Shown piece by piece: positions 20,630 through 28,406 of a DNA stretch of 64,000 nucleotides; position 1 is the stretch's first letter; each line of letters begins with the position of its first letter. Below the pieces are notes generated by a model that had not been told where the DNA came from, did not search any database, and was given only the letters and a program-made list of their open reading frames with translations. The translations under genes were made by a program, and so were the position numbers. Origin of the DNA: Spirosoma telluris (lineage in GTDB: Bacteria; Bacteroidota; Bacteroidia; Cytophagales; Spirosomataceae); assembly GCA_003259005.1 (NCBI GenBank), contig QLII01000001.1, positions 3,240,501-3,304,500 of the forward strand, written 5' to 3'.

Positions 20630-21402
20630 TTAGCCTACAAACAGAATTTCATCGGCCAGGGCTTTTTCGTATTTTTCTTTATCAAACCGGTATAGGTAAG
20701 GTGCTTTATGTGCCCCACCAGTTTTTCGCTCTTCGAGCCGCTCCAGAATATCGTAGCCAAGCATTCGTTTCTGGAAATTACGCCGGTCAAGTAGCTGACC
20801 CAGAATCGTTTCATAGAGTTGCTGGAGGTCGGGCATGGTGAATTTATCAGGCAGTAAGTTATAACCAATAGGCTGATAGCTCAGTTGCCGTCGAAGCGTT
20901 TTCAGCGCCAGCTTAATCATATCGTTGTGATCGAAGAGTAAGGCAGGAATCTGGTCAATGTCCCACCAACGGCACTCCTCGGTGAAAAAATCAGGCGTGG
21001 GTACTGCATTGGCAAACTCGACCAGGGCATAATAGCCCACTGAAACATCACGGCTCACAAGCTCATGGGTAACATCTTCGGGCAAGCCCAATTTCGCCAT
21101 CGTTTCCTGCTTGCTGAAATTCGTGTAGCGAACGACATCACCGAACGTGTGAAACTGCTGCAGGAAAATCTCACTCAATCCAGTTCGTTGCTGTAAGCTC
21201 CGATAGGCAGCAGCTTCCAGATTCTCCTCATGGCGTATTCGCCCCCCGGCAAACACCAGTCATCCGTACCTTTCCAGCGTAGCAACAGCACTTTTAGCTG
21301 CCCATCATGAAACCCAAATATGACGAGGTCTAGCGATACAGAGGGCAGAAAGTTGGTTTTAAAGTCGTCAATTAGTTTTCGCAATGCTTTTTTGTATTCC
21401 AT
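20630..21402 (-). CDS. Nudix-domain transcriptional regulator, NrtR/AraR-like (frameshifted)
   Basis: The protein is 257 residues after one G is restored in the six-C run at 21242-21247. An N-terminal Nudix domain (VSLDLVIFGFHDGQLKVLLL, WCLPGGRIRHEENLEAAAYR) is followed by a winged-helix C-terminal domain (LYETILGQLLDRRNFQKRML). In the Nudix box the catalytic REUxEE is replaced by RSLQQR, so hydrolysis is unlikely. This is the pattern of Nudix-derived repressors of sugar or NAD metabolism. It is divergent from the sugar dehydrogenase gene across a perfect palindrome at 21428-21482, its likely operator. Confidence 0.8.
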
Positions 21403-21427
21403 GTGGAAAATTTAAGAATAAATGTAG

Positions 21428-21482
21428 TGTGTAATTTCAACACAATGACATAAAAATTGTATCATTGTGTTGAAATTACACA
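21428..21482. promoter_or_regulatory. Perfect 21-bp palindrome, candidate operator
   Basis: Arms 21428-21448 (TGTGTAATTTCAACACAATG, plus A) and 21462-21482 are perfect inverted copies with a 13-nt loop. It fills the 83-bp gap between the Nudix regulator and the sugar dehydrogenase, ending 3 bp before the latter's ATG. It could be an operator for the regulator, a hairpin in the leader, or both. Unlike most other palindromes here its arms are not made of near-tandem words. Confidence 0.6.
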
Positions 21483-21485
21483 TCT

Positions 21486-24323
21486 ATGATAAAACACCAC
21501 TTTTTCTCACGGCGATCGTACAAGGCGGTGATTCCACTTTGCATTGGTGCTATTGGACTCTGGGCCTACTCAGCAAGGCCATTGACTGCCCCCGGCGACA
21601 AGCCGAACGTGGCCGGGCCGCGTTCGGCCGGGCCGGACGAAAACCGGTTTACAAAGGTAGTACTTGCCGAAAAGCTAAATGAACCTCTCGAAATGGCCAT
21701 TCTGCCCGACGAGCGTGTTCTTTTTATTGAACGGCATGGACAGGTTCAATTGTATTCGCCCACAACCAGGCAGGTAAAAACCATCGCGACAATACCGGTC
21801 AGTACGAAATACAAGGATAAGGAAGGCCACGAAACAGAAGCGGAAGATGGACTTTTGGGCGTAAACCTCGACCCTAACTTCGCACAAAACCACTGGGTTT
21901 ACCTGTACTACTCCCCTGCCGGTCCCGACTCGAAGAATATCCTGACCCGTTACGAACTTCGGGGGGATGAGCTGGTTCTTTCCTCGAAAAAAGTACTACT
22001 CGAAGTACCCGTACAGCGTGAGCAGTGCTGCCATACCGGTGGTTCGATTGACTGGGACCGCAACGGCAATCTCTATCTCTCAACGGGCGATAACACCAGC
22101 CCACGCGCTACCCTCTACGCACCCATCGACGAGCGGCCAGGTCGTGCGCCCTGGGATGCCCAGAAATCATCGGGAAACACGAACGATTTACGGGGGAAAA
22201 TCCTGCGTATTCACCCCGAAGCCGATGGGACTTATACCATTCCGGAAGGCAATCTTTTTCCCAAAGGAACGCCCAAAACCCGCCCGGAAATTTATACAAT
22301 GGGGCACCGCAATCCATATCGTATTTCGGTCGACAAGCATACGGGTTATCTGTATTGGGGGGATGTGGGTCCCGATGCCGGTGAAGATTCAGTGGGAGTT
22401 GGCCCTACCGCCGAAGACGAATACAACCAGGCAAAAAAGGCGGGCAATTTCGGCTGGCCCTATTTTGTAGGCAATAACAAAGCGTATTACGATAAAGATT
22501 TTACGACCGGAAAAAGGGGTGCCAAATTCGATCCGGCTCACCCAGTCAACGATTCACCGAATAACACGGGCTTAAATGACCTCCCTCCTGCTCAGCCCGC
22601 CATGATCTGGTACCCAGCCGCCGAAAGCAAGACGTTCCCATTTATGGGTACGGGAGGCCGCAGTGCGATGGCAGGGCCAACCTATTACAAAGACGATTTT
22701 AAAGGAGCCAAACGTCCCTTCCCCGACTATTACAACGGTAAGACATTCCTGTTTGAGTGGATGCGCGACATGATTCTGGCAGTTAGCTATGATGCCCAGG
22801 GCAACATGACCAACACAGAGCGATTCCTGCCCAGTATGCAGTTCAGCCATCCAATCGATATGGCTTTCGGACCCAATGGGGATCTCTATGTGCTTGAATA
22901 TGGTACGGGCTGGTTCCTCAAAAATGATGATTCCCGATTAGTAAAAATCGAATTCAACGCGGGCAATCGTAAACCGAGTGTGCAGGTTTCGGCGAATCAA
23001 AAAGCAGGTGCAGTGCCAATGGCGGTAAAATTATCGTCAGAAGGCACGAAGGATTTCGACGGTGACGCGATGACCTATCAATGGAAGATTTATAGCCGGA
23101 CTGGAGGGTCTAAAGCAGGTGGTCAGCCAACAACGCTGAGCGAGCCGAATCCTACGTTTACCTTCCAGAAACCTGGTCAATACAAAGCGATCCTTACCGT
23201 AACGGATGCCCACGGCCTGAAAGACTCCCGCGAGGTCGATATTATGGCTGGGAATCAACCCCCTACGGTAGCGCTGGAGATTACGAAAGGCAATAAAAGC
23301 TTTTATTTCCCTGGTGAGCCGATTGCATATAAAGTATCGGTAAGCGACAAAGAAGATGGAACACTAGCCGCGTCGGGCGCAACTCCGGGCCGTATTCTAC
23401 CGAAACAGGTCATGGTTAAGGCCAGCTATCAGGACGAAGCTTCAGCACAAAATGCGAGTGAGGCAGGTCATAAGTTCTCCGAAGCGACTTATTTAGGGGC
23501 AGGACAGGTACTTATGGAAAAGAGTGATTGCAAAGCCTGCCATTTCACCGATAAAAAATCAGTTGGACCCGCCTTTGTTGAGGTAGCCAAACGCTACAAA
23601 AGCGACGCCAACGCGGTAGCCAGCCTGTCGAACAAGATTATTAAAGGTGGAGGTGGGGCCTGGGGCGATGCAATTATGACGGCTCACCCACAACTGGGCC
23701 AGTCGGATGCGAGCGAGATTGTGAAGTATATTCTTACCTTGTCGGACAAAAAGGTAGCAAGCCCATCGCTGCCTACGCAGGGCACGTATACGCCTGACAA
23801 AAACGAGAAAGGCAATCTGGTGTTACAGGCATCGTATAAGGATAAAGGAGCAAATGGCCTTCCTGCCCAAACCAGTGAGCAAGTGTTAGTATTACGCAAT
23901 CCGTTGATACCTCTGGGCACAAGTAACAGCCAATCGAAAGGGGTGACCTTGTTCAAAATGGGTACTCAGCCCTACCCTATTGTTATTGTGATGGCAACGG
24001 ATACCTATGTGCAATTCGACAAATTTGACCTGACGGGTGTGCGCACCATGGAGTTTGCCGTTGCCGTTCCGAAAGCACAACTTATTGCGGTTGGTGGGCG
24101 CATCGAAATACACATTGATTCGCCAACAGGGCCGTTGCTGGGTCAGACGGAGGAGCTTTTACCGAATGAAAGTAAGGACCCCGCCGACCTGTTTAAGCCG
24201 AGTATAACGAAGGTTACCATTACACCAACCACCGGCCAGCACGATTTGTATTTCGTCTTTAAAAACGAAAAAGCGGGAAAATCCCCGTTGTTTGTTCCTG
24301 TTACTGTACAACTTTCTAACTAA
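21486..24323 (+). CDS. PQQ-type sugar dehydrogenase with PKD and cytochrome c domains
   Basis: The intact 945-residue secreted or membrane-anchored protein has an N-terminal hydrophobic signal (AVIPLCIGAIGLWAYSARPL). A glucose/sorbosone dehydrogenase-type six-bladed propeller covers about residues 60-490 (EDGLLGVNLDPNFAQNHWVY, MGHRNPYRISVDKHTGYLYW, DLYVLEYGTGWF). One or two PKD-like domains follow (AMTYQWKIYSRTGG, PGQYKAILTVTDAHGLKDSR). A class I cytochrome c lies near residues 670-755, with C682-K-A-C-H686 and a likely axial Met. A beta-sandwich C-terminus follows. The protein probably oxidises a sugar and passes electrons to its own haem. It is first in a plus-strand run with the isomerase-like and ThuA genes. 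Confidence 0.88.
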   Translation: MIKHHFFSRRSYKAVIPLCIGAIGLWAYSARPLTAPGDKPNVAGPRSAGPDENRFTKVVLAEKLNEPLEMAILPDERVLFIERHGQVQLYSPTTRQVKTIATIPVSTKYKDKEGHETEAEDGLLGVNLDPNFAQNHWVYLYYSPAGPDSKNILTRYELRGDELVLSSKKVLLEVPVQREQCCHTGGSIDWDRNGNLYLSTGDNTSPRATLYAPIDERPGRAPWDAQKSSGNTNDLRGKILRIHPEADGTYTIPEGNLFPKGTPKTRPEIYTMGHRNPYRISVDKHTGYLYWGDVGPDAGEDSVGVGPTAEDEYNQAKKAGNFGWPYFVGNNKAYYDKDFTTGKRGAKFDPAHPVNDSPNNTGLNDLPPAQPAMIWYPAAESKTFPFMGTGGRSAMAGPTYYKDDFKGAKRPFPDYYNGKTFLFEWMRDMILAVSYDAQGNMTNTERFLPSMQFSHPIDMAFGPNGDLYVLEYGTGWFLKNDDSRLVKIEFNAGNRKPSVQVSANQKAGAVPMAVKLSSEGTKDFDGDAMTYQWKIYSRTGGSKAGGQPTTLSEPNPTFTFQKPGQYKAILTVTDAHGLKDSREVDIMAGNQPPTVALEITKGNKSFYFPGEPIAYKVSVSDKEDGTLAASGATPGRILPKQVMVKASYQDEASAQNASEAGHKFSEATYLGAGQVLMEKSDCKACHFTDKKSVGPAFVEVAKRYKSDANAVASLSNKIIKGGGGAWGDAIMTAHPQLGQSDASEIVKYILTLSDKKVASPSLPTQGTYTPDKNEKGNLVLQASYKDKGANGLPAQTSEQVLVLRNPLIPLGTSNSQSKGVTLFKMGTQPYPIVIVMATDTYVQFDKFDLTGVRTMEFAVAVPKAQLIAVGGRIEIHIDSPTGPLLGQTEELLPNESKDPADLFKPSITKVTITPTTGQHDLYFVFKNEKAGKSPLFVPVTVQLSN

Positions 24324-24325
24324 CC

Positions 24326-24489
24326 CTTACCTCACCCTCGGCCCCTCTCCTACAACAGGGAGAGAGGTGCATCGGGAGTCATAAACGTCGACTCCAGCTT
24401 AGCCTTTACACGTAGCAAATTTTGTCAGGCTAGTTAGACGTTACCCCCCTCTCCTGAAAACAGGAGAGGGGCCGGGGATGAGGTTAACC
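24326..24489. repeat. Nested fold-back palindrome of CCCCTCTCCT words
   Basis: Outer arms near 24330-24352 and 24462-24486 (CGGCCCCTCTCCT against AGGAGAGGGGCCGGGG) enclose two smaller hairpins. The downstream one is perfect (CCCCTCTCCTG, AAAA, CAGGAGAGGGG). It lies directly after the dehydrogenase stop and 12 bp before the next start. Confidence 0.8.
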
Positions 24490-24501
24490 CTGCTTCGAAT
24501 C

Positions 24502-25526
24502 ATGATCCAATCCCGTCGCGATTTCCTCAATCAACTGGGCCTGACTGCCGCTGGCCTAAGCCTGGCATCGGCCTTGCCAACGCCAACGTTTGCCGATATG
24601 GCTGCTAAAAAATTCTCGTTCGACATCTCGCTGGCTGAGTTCTCATTTGCGGGCGAACTCATGTCAGGCAAAATGACCAACATGGAATTCCCGGCCCGTA
24701 CCAAAAATGATTTTGGTATTAACGTGCTCGAATATGTGTCCATGTTTTTCAACAATAAGCACACCGACCAGGCTTATTTGAAAGAATTGAAACAACGCAC
24801 CGATGACCTCGGTATGAAAAACAACCTCATCATGGTCGATGGGGCCAATATTGCGGATCTCGACGCGGCTAAACGCCAGAAAGCCGTCGAATCGCATTAT
24901 CCCTGGGTCGATGCCGCGAAGTACCTGGGCTGTAGCTCGATCCGGGTAAATCTGGGCGATTCGGCTAAAGCCCTATCAGGTACACCTGATGATCCAGCCG
25001 ACGAAGCGGCTAAAACAGCGGCTGACGGCTACCATAAACTGCTGGAGTATGCGGCCAAGTCAAAAATGGATGTCATTGTAGAAAACCACTTTGGGAATAC
25101 AACCGACATTGACTGGCTGGTTGGGGTTCTCAAACAGGTAAACATGCCTAATTCGGGCCTATTGCCTGACTTCGGCAATTTCTGCGCCCAGCGGAGTAAG
25201 CCTGAAACCAATGACATTAAGGGGATTATGGGTACCAAATGTGTCAAGGAATTTGACCGGTACGAGGGCGTGAAGAAGATGATGCCCTACGCCAAAGGCA
25301 TTAGTGCCAAAACGCATAAGTTCGACGCAAGTGGCAACGAGACCGAAACCGATTTCCGGAAGATGTTCAAGATCATTAAAGACGCTGGTTTCAAAGGGTA
25401 CGTAGGTGTCGAGTACGAAGGGGTATCATCGGTATGTATAACCCAACCGGTGGATATCTATCCACCAACGATGGTATCCGCGCAACAAAAACCCTGCTCG
25501 AACGCGTCCGGACTGAGCTTGCTTAA
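24502..25526 (+). CDS. Sugar phosphate isomerase/epimerase-like protein, Tat signal (frameshifted)
   Basis: The 341-residue TIM-barrel protein is of the xylose isomerase-like (AP endonuclease 2) type. The start at MIQSRRDFLNQLGLTAAGLS gives a twin-arginine signal, so it was preferred to the Met at 24478. Barrel motifs include HYPWVDAAKYLGCSSIRVNL, KMDVIVENHFGNTTDIDWLV and LLPDFGNFC. One G lost in the run at 25420-25423 breaks the frame. Repaired, the C-terminus is GGIIGMYNPTGGYLSTNDGI, followed by RATKTLLERVRTELA, with the stop at 25526. It is probably exported folded and acts on sugars or inositols. It follows the sugar dehydrogenase and precedes ThuA. Confidence 0.82.
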
Positions 25527-25529
25527 AAC

Positions 25530-25619
25530 ATAGAACGCAGATTCGTATGATAGTTATGATTAATTATGATTTATACTGATCATGATTAATCATAACTATC
25601 ATACGAATCTGCGTTCTAT
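25530..25619. repeat. Perfect 35-bp inverted repeat between genes
   Basis: Arms 25530-25564 and 25585-25619 are perfect inverted copies with a 20-nt loop. The outer part carries ATAGAACGCAGATTCGTATG and the inner part is a string of ATGATTA words. The repeat starts 4 bp after the repaired stop of the isomerase-like gene. No T-tract follows. Confidence 0.92.
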
Positions 25620-25640
25620 TCAATCAACATACCTAAAATC

Positions 25641-26483
25641 ATGTTTCGTAAATTCCTGAAAATCCTGGCGGGTCTCGTCTTCGTTCTGGTTGTACTGGCG
25701 GGTGCCTTCGTTGTGTTTGGTATGTATGTTACCCGACAACTTCCCTGGCAGAAACCCGTGTTCGATACCGCTCGGCCGGCCGATCCGGGTACGGTTGGCC
25801 CCAAAGGCGTTCTGATTTTCTCCAAGACCAATGGCTTCCGGCATGAGTCCATTGAGCCGGGTATCGAAGCCCTCAAAAAAGAAGGTAAAGCCAAAGGCTG
25901 GGATGTGCGTACAACTGAAAACGGCGCATTTTTCAACGATGCCTACCTGAGTCGGTTCAAAGTGGTCGTTTTTTTGTCGACCACGGGCGACATTCTGACG
26001 CCGGAACAGGAAAAATCATTTGAGACGTTTATCGAAAACGGCGGTGGCTACGTCGGGATACATGCTGCATCAGATACAGAATATGGCTGGGATTGGTATG
26101 ACCATATGCTCGGCACCCACTTCCGCGACCACCCGCTCTACCCCGAACACACCCCCGAAGCCGAGGTCATCACTGACGTTCGGGATCACCCGACCACCAA
26201 ACATTTACCGGCCAAATTTCGCAGAGCCGATGAATGGTATAATTTCAAACAAAGTGTGCGGGGGAAAGATAGTATTCAGGTTCTGCTGACATTAAATGAA
26301 GCTACCTACAAAGCAACCTGGCCCAAAGCAATGGGTGGCGATCACCCGATTTCGTGGACAAACAAAGTTGGTAAAGGCCGTGTATTCTACACCGGAATGG
26401 GCCATACCGACGAAACCTTCACCGACAAATACGCCATGCCGCATATTATGGCGGGTATTGAATGGGCAGGGCGGTTTAAGTAG
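25641..26483 (+). CDS. ThuA domain protein, membrane anchored
   Basis: This intact 280-residue protein has an N-terminal membrane anchor (FLKILAGLVFVLVVLAGAFV) followed by a ThuA domain from about residue 55: GVLIFSKTNGFRHESIEPGI, FIENGGGYVGIHAASDTEYG, WYDHMLGTHFRDHP and RVFYTGMGHTDETF. ThuA has a class I glutamine amidotransferase-like fold and is linked to trehalose and other sugar use, though its chemistry is unclear. It is third in the plus-strand run after the dehydrogenase and isomerase-like genes, which suggests a shared role in extracytoplasmic sugar oxidation. Confidence 0.88.
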   Translation: MFRKFLKILAGLVFVLVVLAGAFVVFGMYVTRQLPWQKPVFDTARPADPGTVGPKGVLIFSKTNGFRHESIEPGIEALKKEGKAKGWDVRTTENGAFFNDAYLSRFKVVVFLSTTGDILTPEQEKSFETFIENGGGYVGIHAASDTEYGWDWYDHMLGTHFRDHPLYPEHTPEAEVITDVRDHPTTKHLPAKFRRADEWYNFKQSVRGKDSIQVLLTLNEATYKATWPKAMGGDHPISWTNKVGKGRVFYTGMGHTDETFTDKYAMPHIMAGIEWAGRFK

Positions 26484-26495
26484 CTGATAAGTCTG

Positions 26496-26560
26496 GGTTT
26501 GACGTTTAAGGTTTGACGCTCCTCTGGCAGTAGCCAACGTCAATCCTTAAACGCTAAACC
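26496..26560. repeat. Fold-back palindrome of GTTTGACG words
   Basis: Arms 26496-26518 and 26538-26560 are inverted copies with about three mismatches. GTTTGACG occurs twice within the left arm. It lies 12 bp after the ThuA stop and may act as a terminator, though no T-tract is present. Confidence 0.75.
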
Positions 26561-26672
26561 GTTACTACTAGATCACCCCTAAAAATAATTACAAAAATTC
26601 TGCGAATTGACTAAGGGATAAACTGGGTTTCGTGGACTTAGTAGTAGACACGACTTGTGTCAGCTTCTGCTA

Positions 26673-27374
26673 ATGGCCGAGAATCTACCTAATCAACCTA
26701 CCCCAACCAGTCCATTTCGTAAGCGGGATGTCGAACCGATTGTGGTCGATACCGAATTTCTGATTCGGCAGACGTTTACTGAAGATGCCCGGCGGGGTTA
26801 TGAACTCCTGTTTCGTCGGTATTATCGAACCCTGTGCAGCCAGGCTGTCCGCTTTGTGCATTCCCGCACCGTTGCCGAAGACCTGGTGAGCGATGTATTT
26901 TTCAGCTTCTGGAAAAATCAGGTCCAGCAACACATTACAACCTCGTATCAAGCCTATTTATATGCTGCCGTCCGGAAACGGGCCTATACGCATATGCGGC
27001 AGGAATTTCAGCAAAACCCGGTTCCATCGGAGAGCGATACCGAGGCTTTGGACTTCGAGGTTTCGCTCGATCCTGAACAATTACTCCAGTATACCGAACT
27101 CTACCAACGTATTGAGGAAACCGTACGAATGCTCCCACCCCAGTGTCAGCGGGTATTTGTCATGAGTCGGTTTGAAGGCAAAAAGCACCGAGAAATTGCC
27201 GATGAACTACAGATTTCCCCAAAAACCATTGAAGCGCATTTAGGCAAGGCACTGGCACAATTACGCCAGACACTCCGAATGGGCCTATTTTTCTGGCTGA
27301 CGCTCCTTGCGTTAGCCCCGCTATCTACTCAACCGATCTCTCCTGCATCGGCGAAAACAGCTACTGCCGAATGA
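26673..27374 (+). CDS. ECF RNA polymerase sigma factor
   Basis: This is a sigma-70 family extracytoplasmic-function factor of the type that drives SusC/SusD loci. Region 2 contains YELLFRRYYRTLCSQAVRFV and AEDLVSDVFFSFWKN. Region 4 contains LPPQCQRVFVMSRFEGKKHR and EIADELQISPKTIEAHLGKA. The start MAENLPNQ was preferred to a Met six codons upstream. The C-terminus has an unusual hydrophobic tail (GLFFWLTLLALAPL). The last codons overlap the start of the FecR gene by four bases (ATGA), so the two are translationally coupled. It should direct transcription of the downstream SusC/SusD operon. Confidence 0.9.
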   Translation: MAENLPNQPTPTSPFRKRDVEPIVVDTEFLIRQTFTEDARRGYELLFRRYYRTLCSQAVRFVHSRTVAEDLVSDVFFSFWKNQVQQHITTSYQAYLYAAVRKRAYTHMRQEFQQNPVPSESDTEALDFEVSLDPEQLLQYTELYQRIEETVRMLPPQCQRVFVMSRFEGKKHREIADELQISPKTIEAHLGKALAQLRQTLRMGLFFWLTLLALAPLSTQPISPASAKTATAE

Positions 27375-28372
27375 ATCCGATAATTACGAAAGAAACGCTG
27401 TTTGAGCACTTCGCTGGTCGCTCAACAGCGCTGCAACGAGCAATGATCGCCAACTGGTTGCAGCAACCCAATAACCAGATACAGTACGTAGCCTGGCTCG
27501 ACGACTGGGAACGTCAGCATCTTCAATACGTAGCCGACGAGGACAGTGGTTTCCATAACGTCATGAATCGAATTGAGGAGTGGAATCAACAACAGTCACC
27601 GACACCAGAACCGTACCAACCGATTATTCGTACTTTGCCAGTTAGCCCGCGCTGGCTAGTAGCGGCCACCATCTTGCTGTGCCTGCTAGCAGGGGCTTAT
27701 GCAGGTCGAAACCAGTTGCTTTACCAGACCCAGGAAACAGCCTTTGGCGAAACCCGGCAGCTAACCCTTTCCGATGGCTCGCAGGTAACGCTCAATGCCC
27801 ACTCAACACTTCGGGTACCTCGTTTTGGCTTCGGCAATAAAACGCGTGCGGTCTGGCTAACGGGTGAAGCCGCTTTTTCCATCCAGCATACCCCGACGAA
27901 TCAGCGGTTTGTTGTTCACACAAATCGGGGGGTAGAAGTGGTTGTGCTGGGAACTGAATTTGACGTATATGACCGCCCGACGGGTACTAAGGTCGTGTTA
28001 AGCAAGGGTGCCATTCAGTTAAACTATACCCGCCCAAGCCAGCCTGTTCGTCAGTTACGCCTAAAGCCCGGTGATGCCGTGAGTGTAGACTCCTCTGGCC
28101 AGCTTACCCAAAGCCGCCTTACCCAACCCGAGATTAGTACGGCCTGGAGCACCCATCGGTTTGTGTTTAAAAGTACGTCGTTTCGGGAAATTGTCACCCT
28201 CCTCCACGATACCTATGGCCTTCGCGTGGTGCTAAAAAATCACGACCTGGCAAACCGGACGGTTACCGGTTCCTTCCAGGCCAACAATGCCGATGAGTTC
28301 CTGCAAGTAGTAGCCGAGCTGCTGGAAATCAACTATAAACAGAAAGACAACACAGTCACTTTTTTCGAATAA
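27371..28372 (+). CDS. FecR-family anti-sigma factor
   Basis: The 333-residue inner-membrane protein has a cytoplasmic N-terminus (about 1-93), then one membrane segment (WLVAATILLCLLAGAYAG). A periplasmic FecR domain follows (TLSDGSQVTLNAHSTLRVPR, VWLTGEAAFSIQHTP, VVVLGTEFDVYDRPTGTKVV). The C-terminal DUF4974 domain reads FKSTSFREIVTLLHDTYGLR and FQANNADEFLQVVAELLEI. It should hold the ECF sigma factor until the STN domain of the adjacent SusC signals that substrate is bound. It overlaps the sigma gene by 4 bp and is 34 bp from the SusC start. Confidence 0.93.
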   Translation: MNPIITKETLFEHFAGRSTALQRAMIANWLQQPNNQIQYVAWLDDWERQHLQYVADEDSGFHNVMNRIEEWNQQQSPTPEPYQPIIRTLPVSPRWLVAATILLCLLAGAYAGRNQLLYQTQETAFGETRQLTLSDGSQVTLNAHSTLRVPRFGFGNKTRAVWLTGEAAFSIQHTPTNQRFVVHTNRGVEVVVLGTEFDVYDRPTGTKVVLSKGAIQLNYTRPSQPVRQLRLKPGDAVSVDSSGQLTQSRLTQPEISTAWSTHRFVFKSTSFREIVTLLHDTYGLRVVLKNHDLANRTVTGSFQANNADEFLQVVAELLEINYKQKDNTVTFFE

Positions 28373-28406
28373 TCTCCTGACATTCCTACTCTTACTGCTT
28401 TTCACT

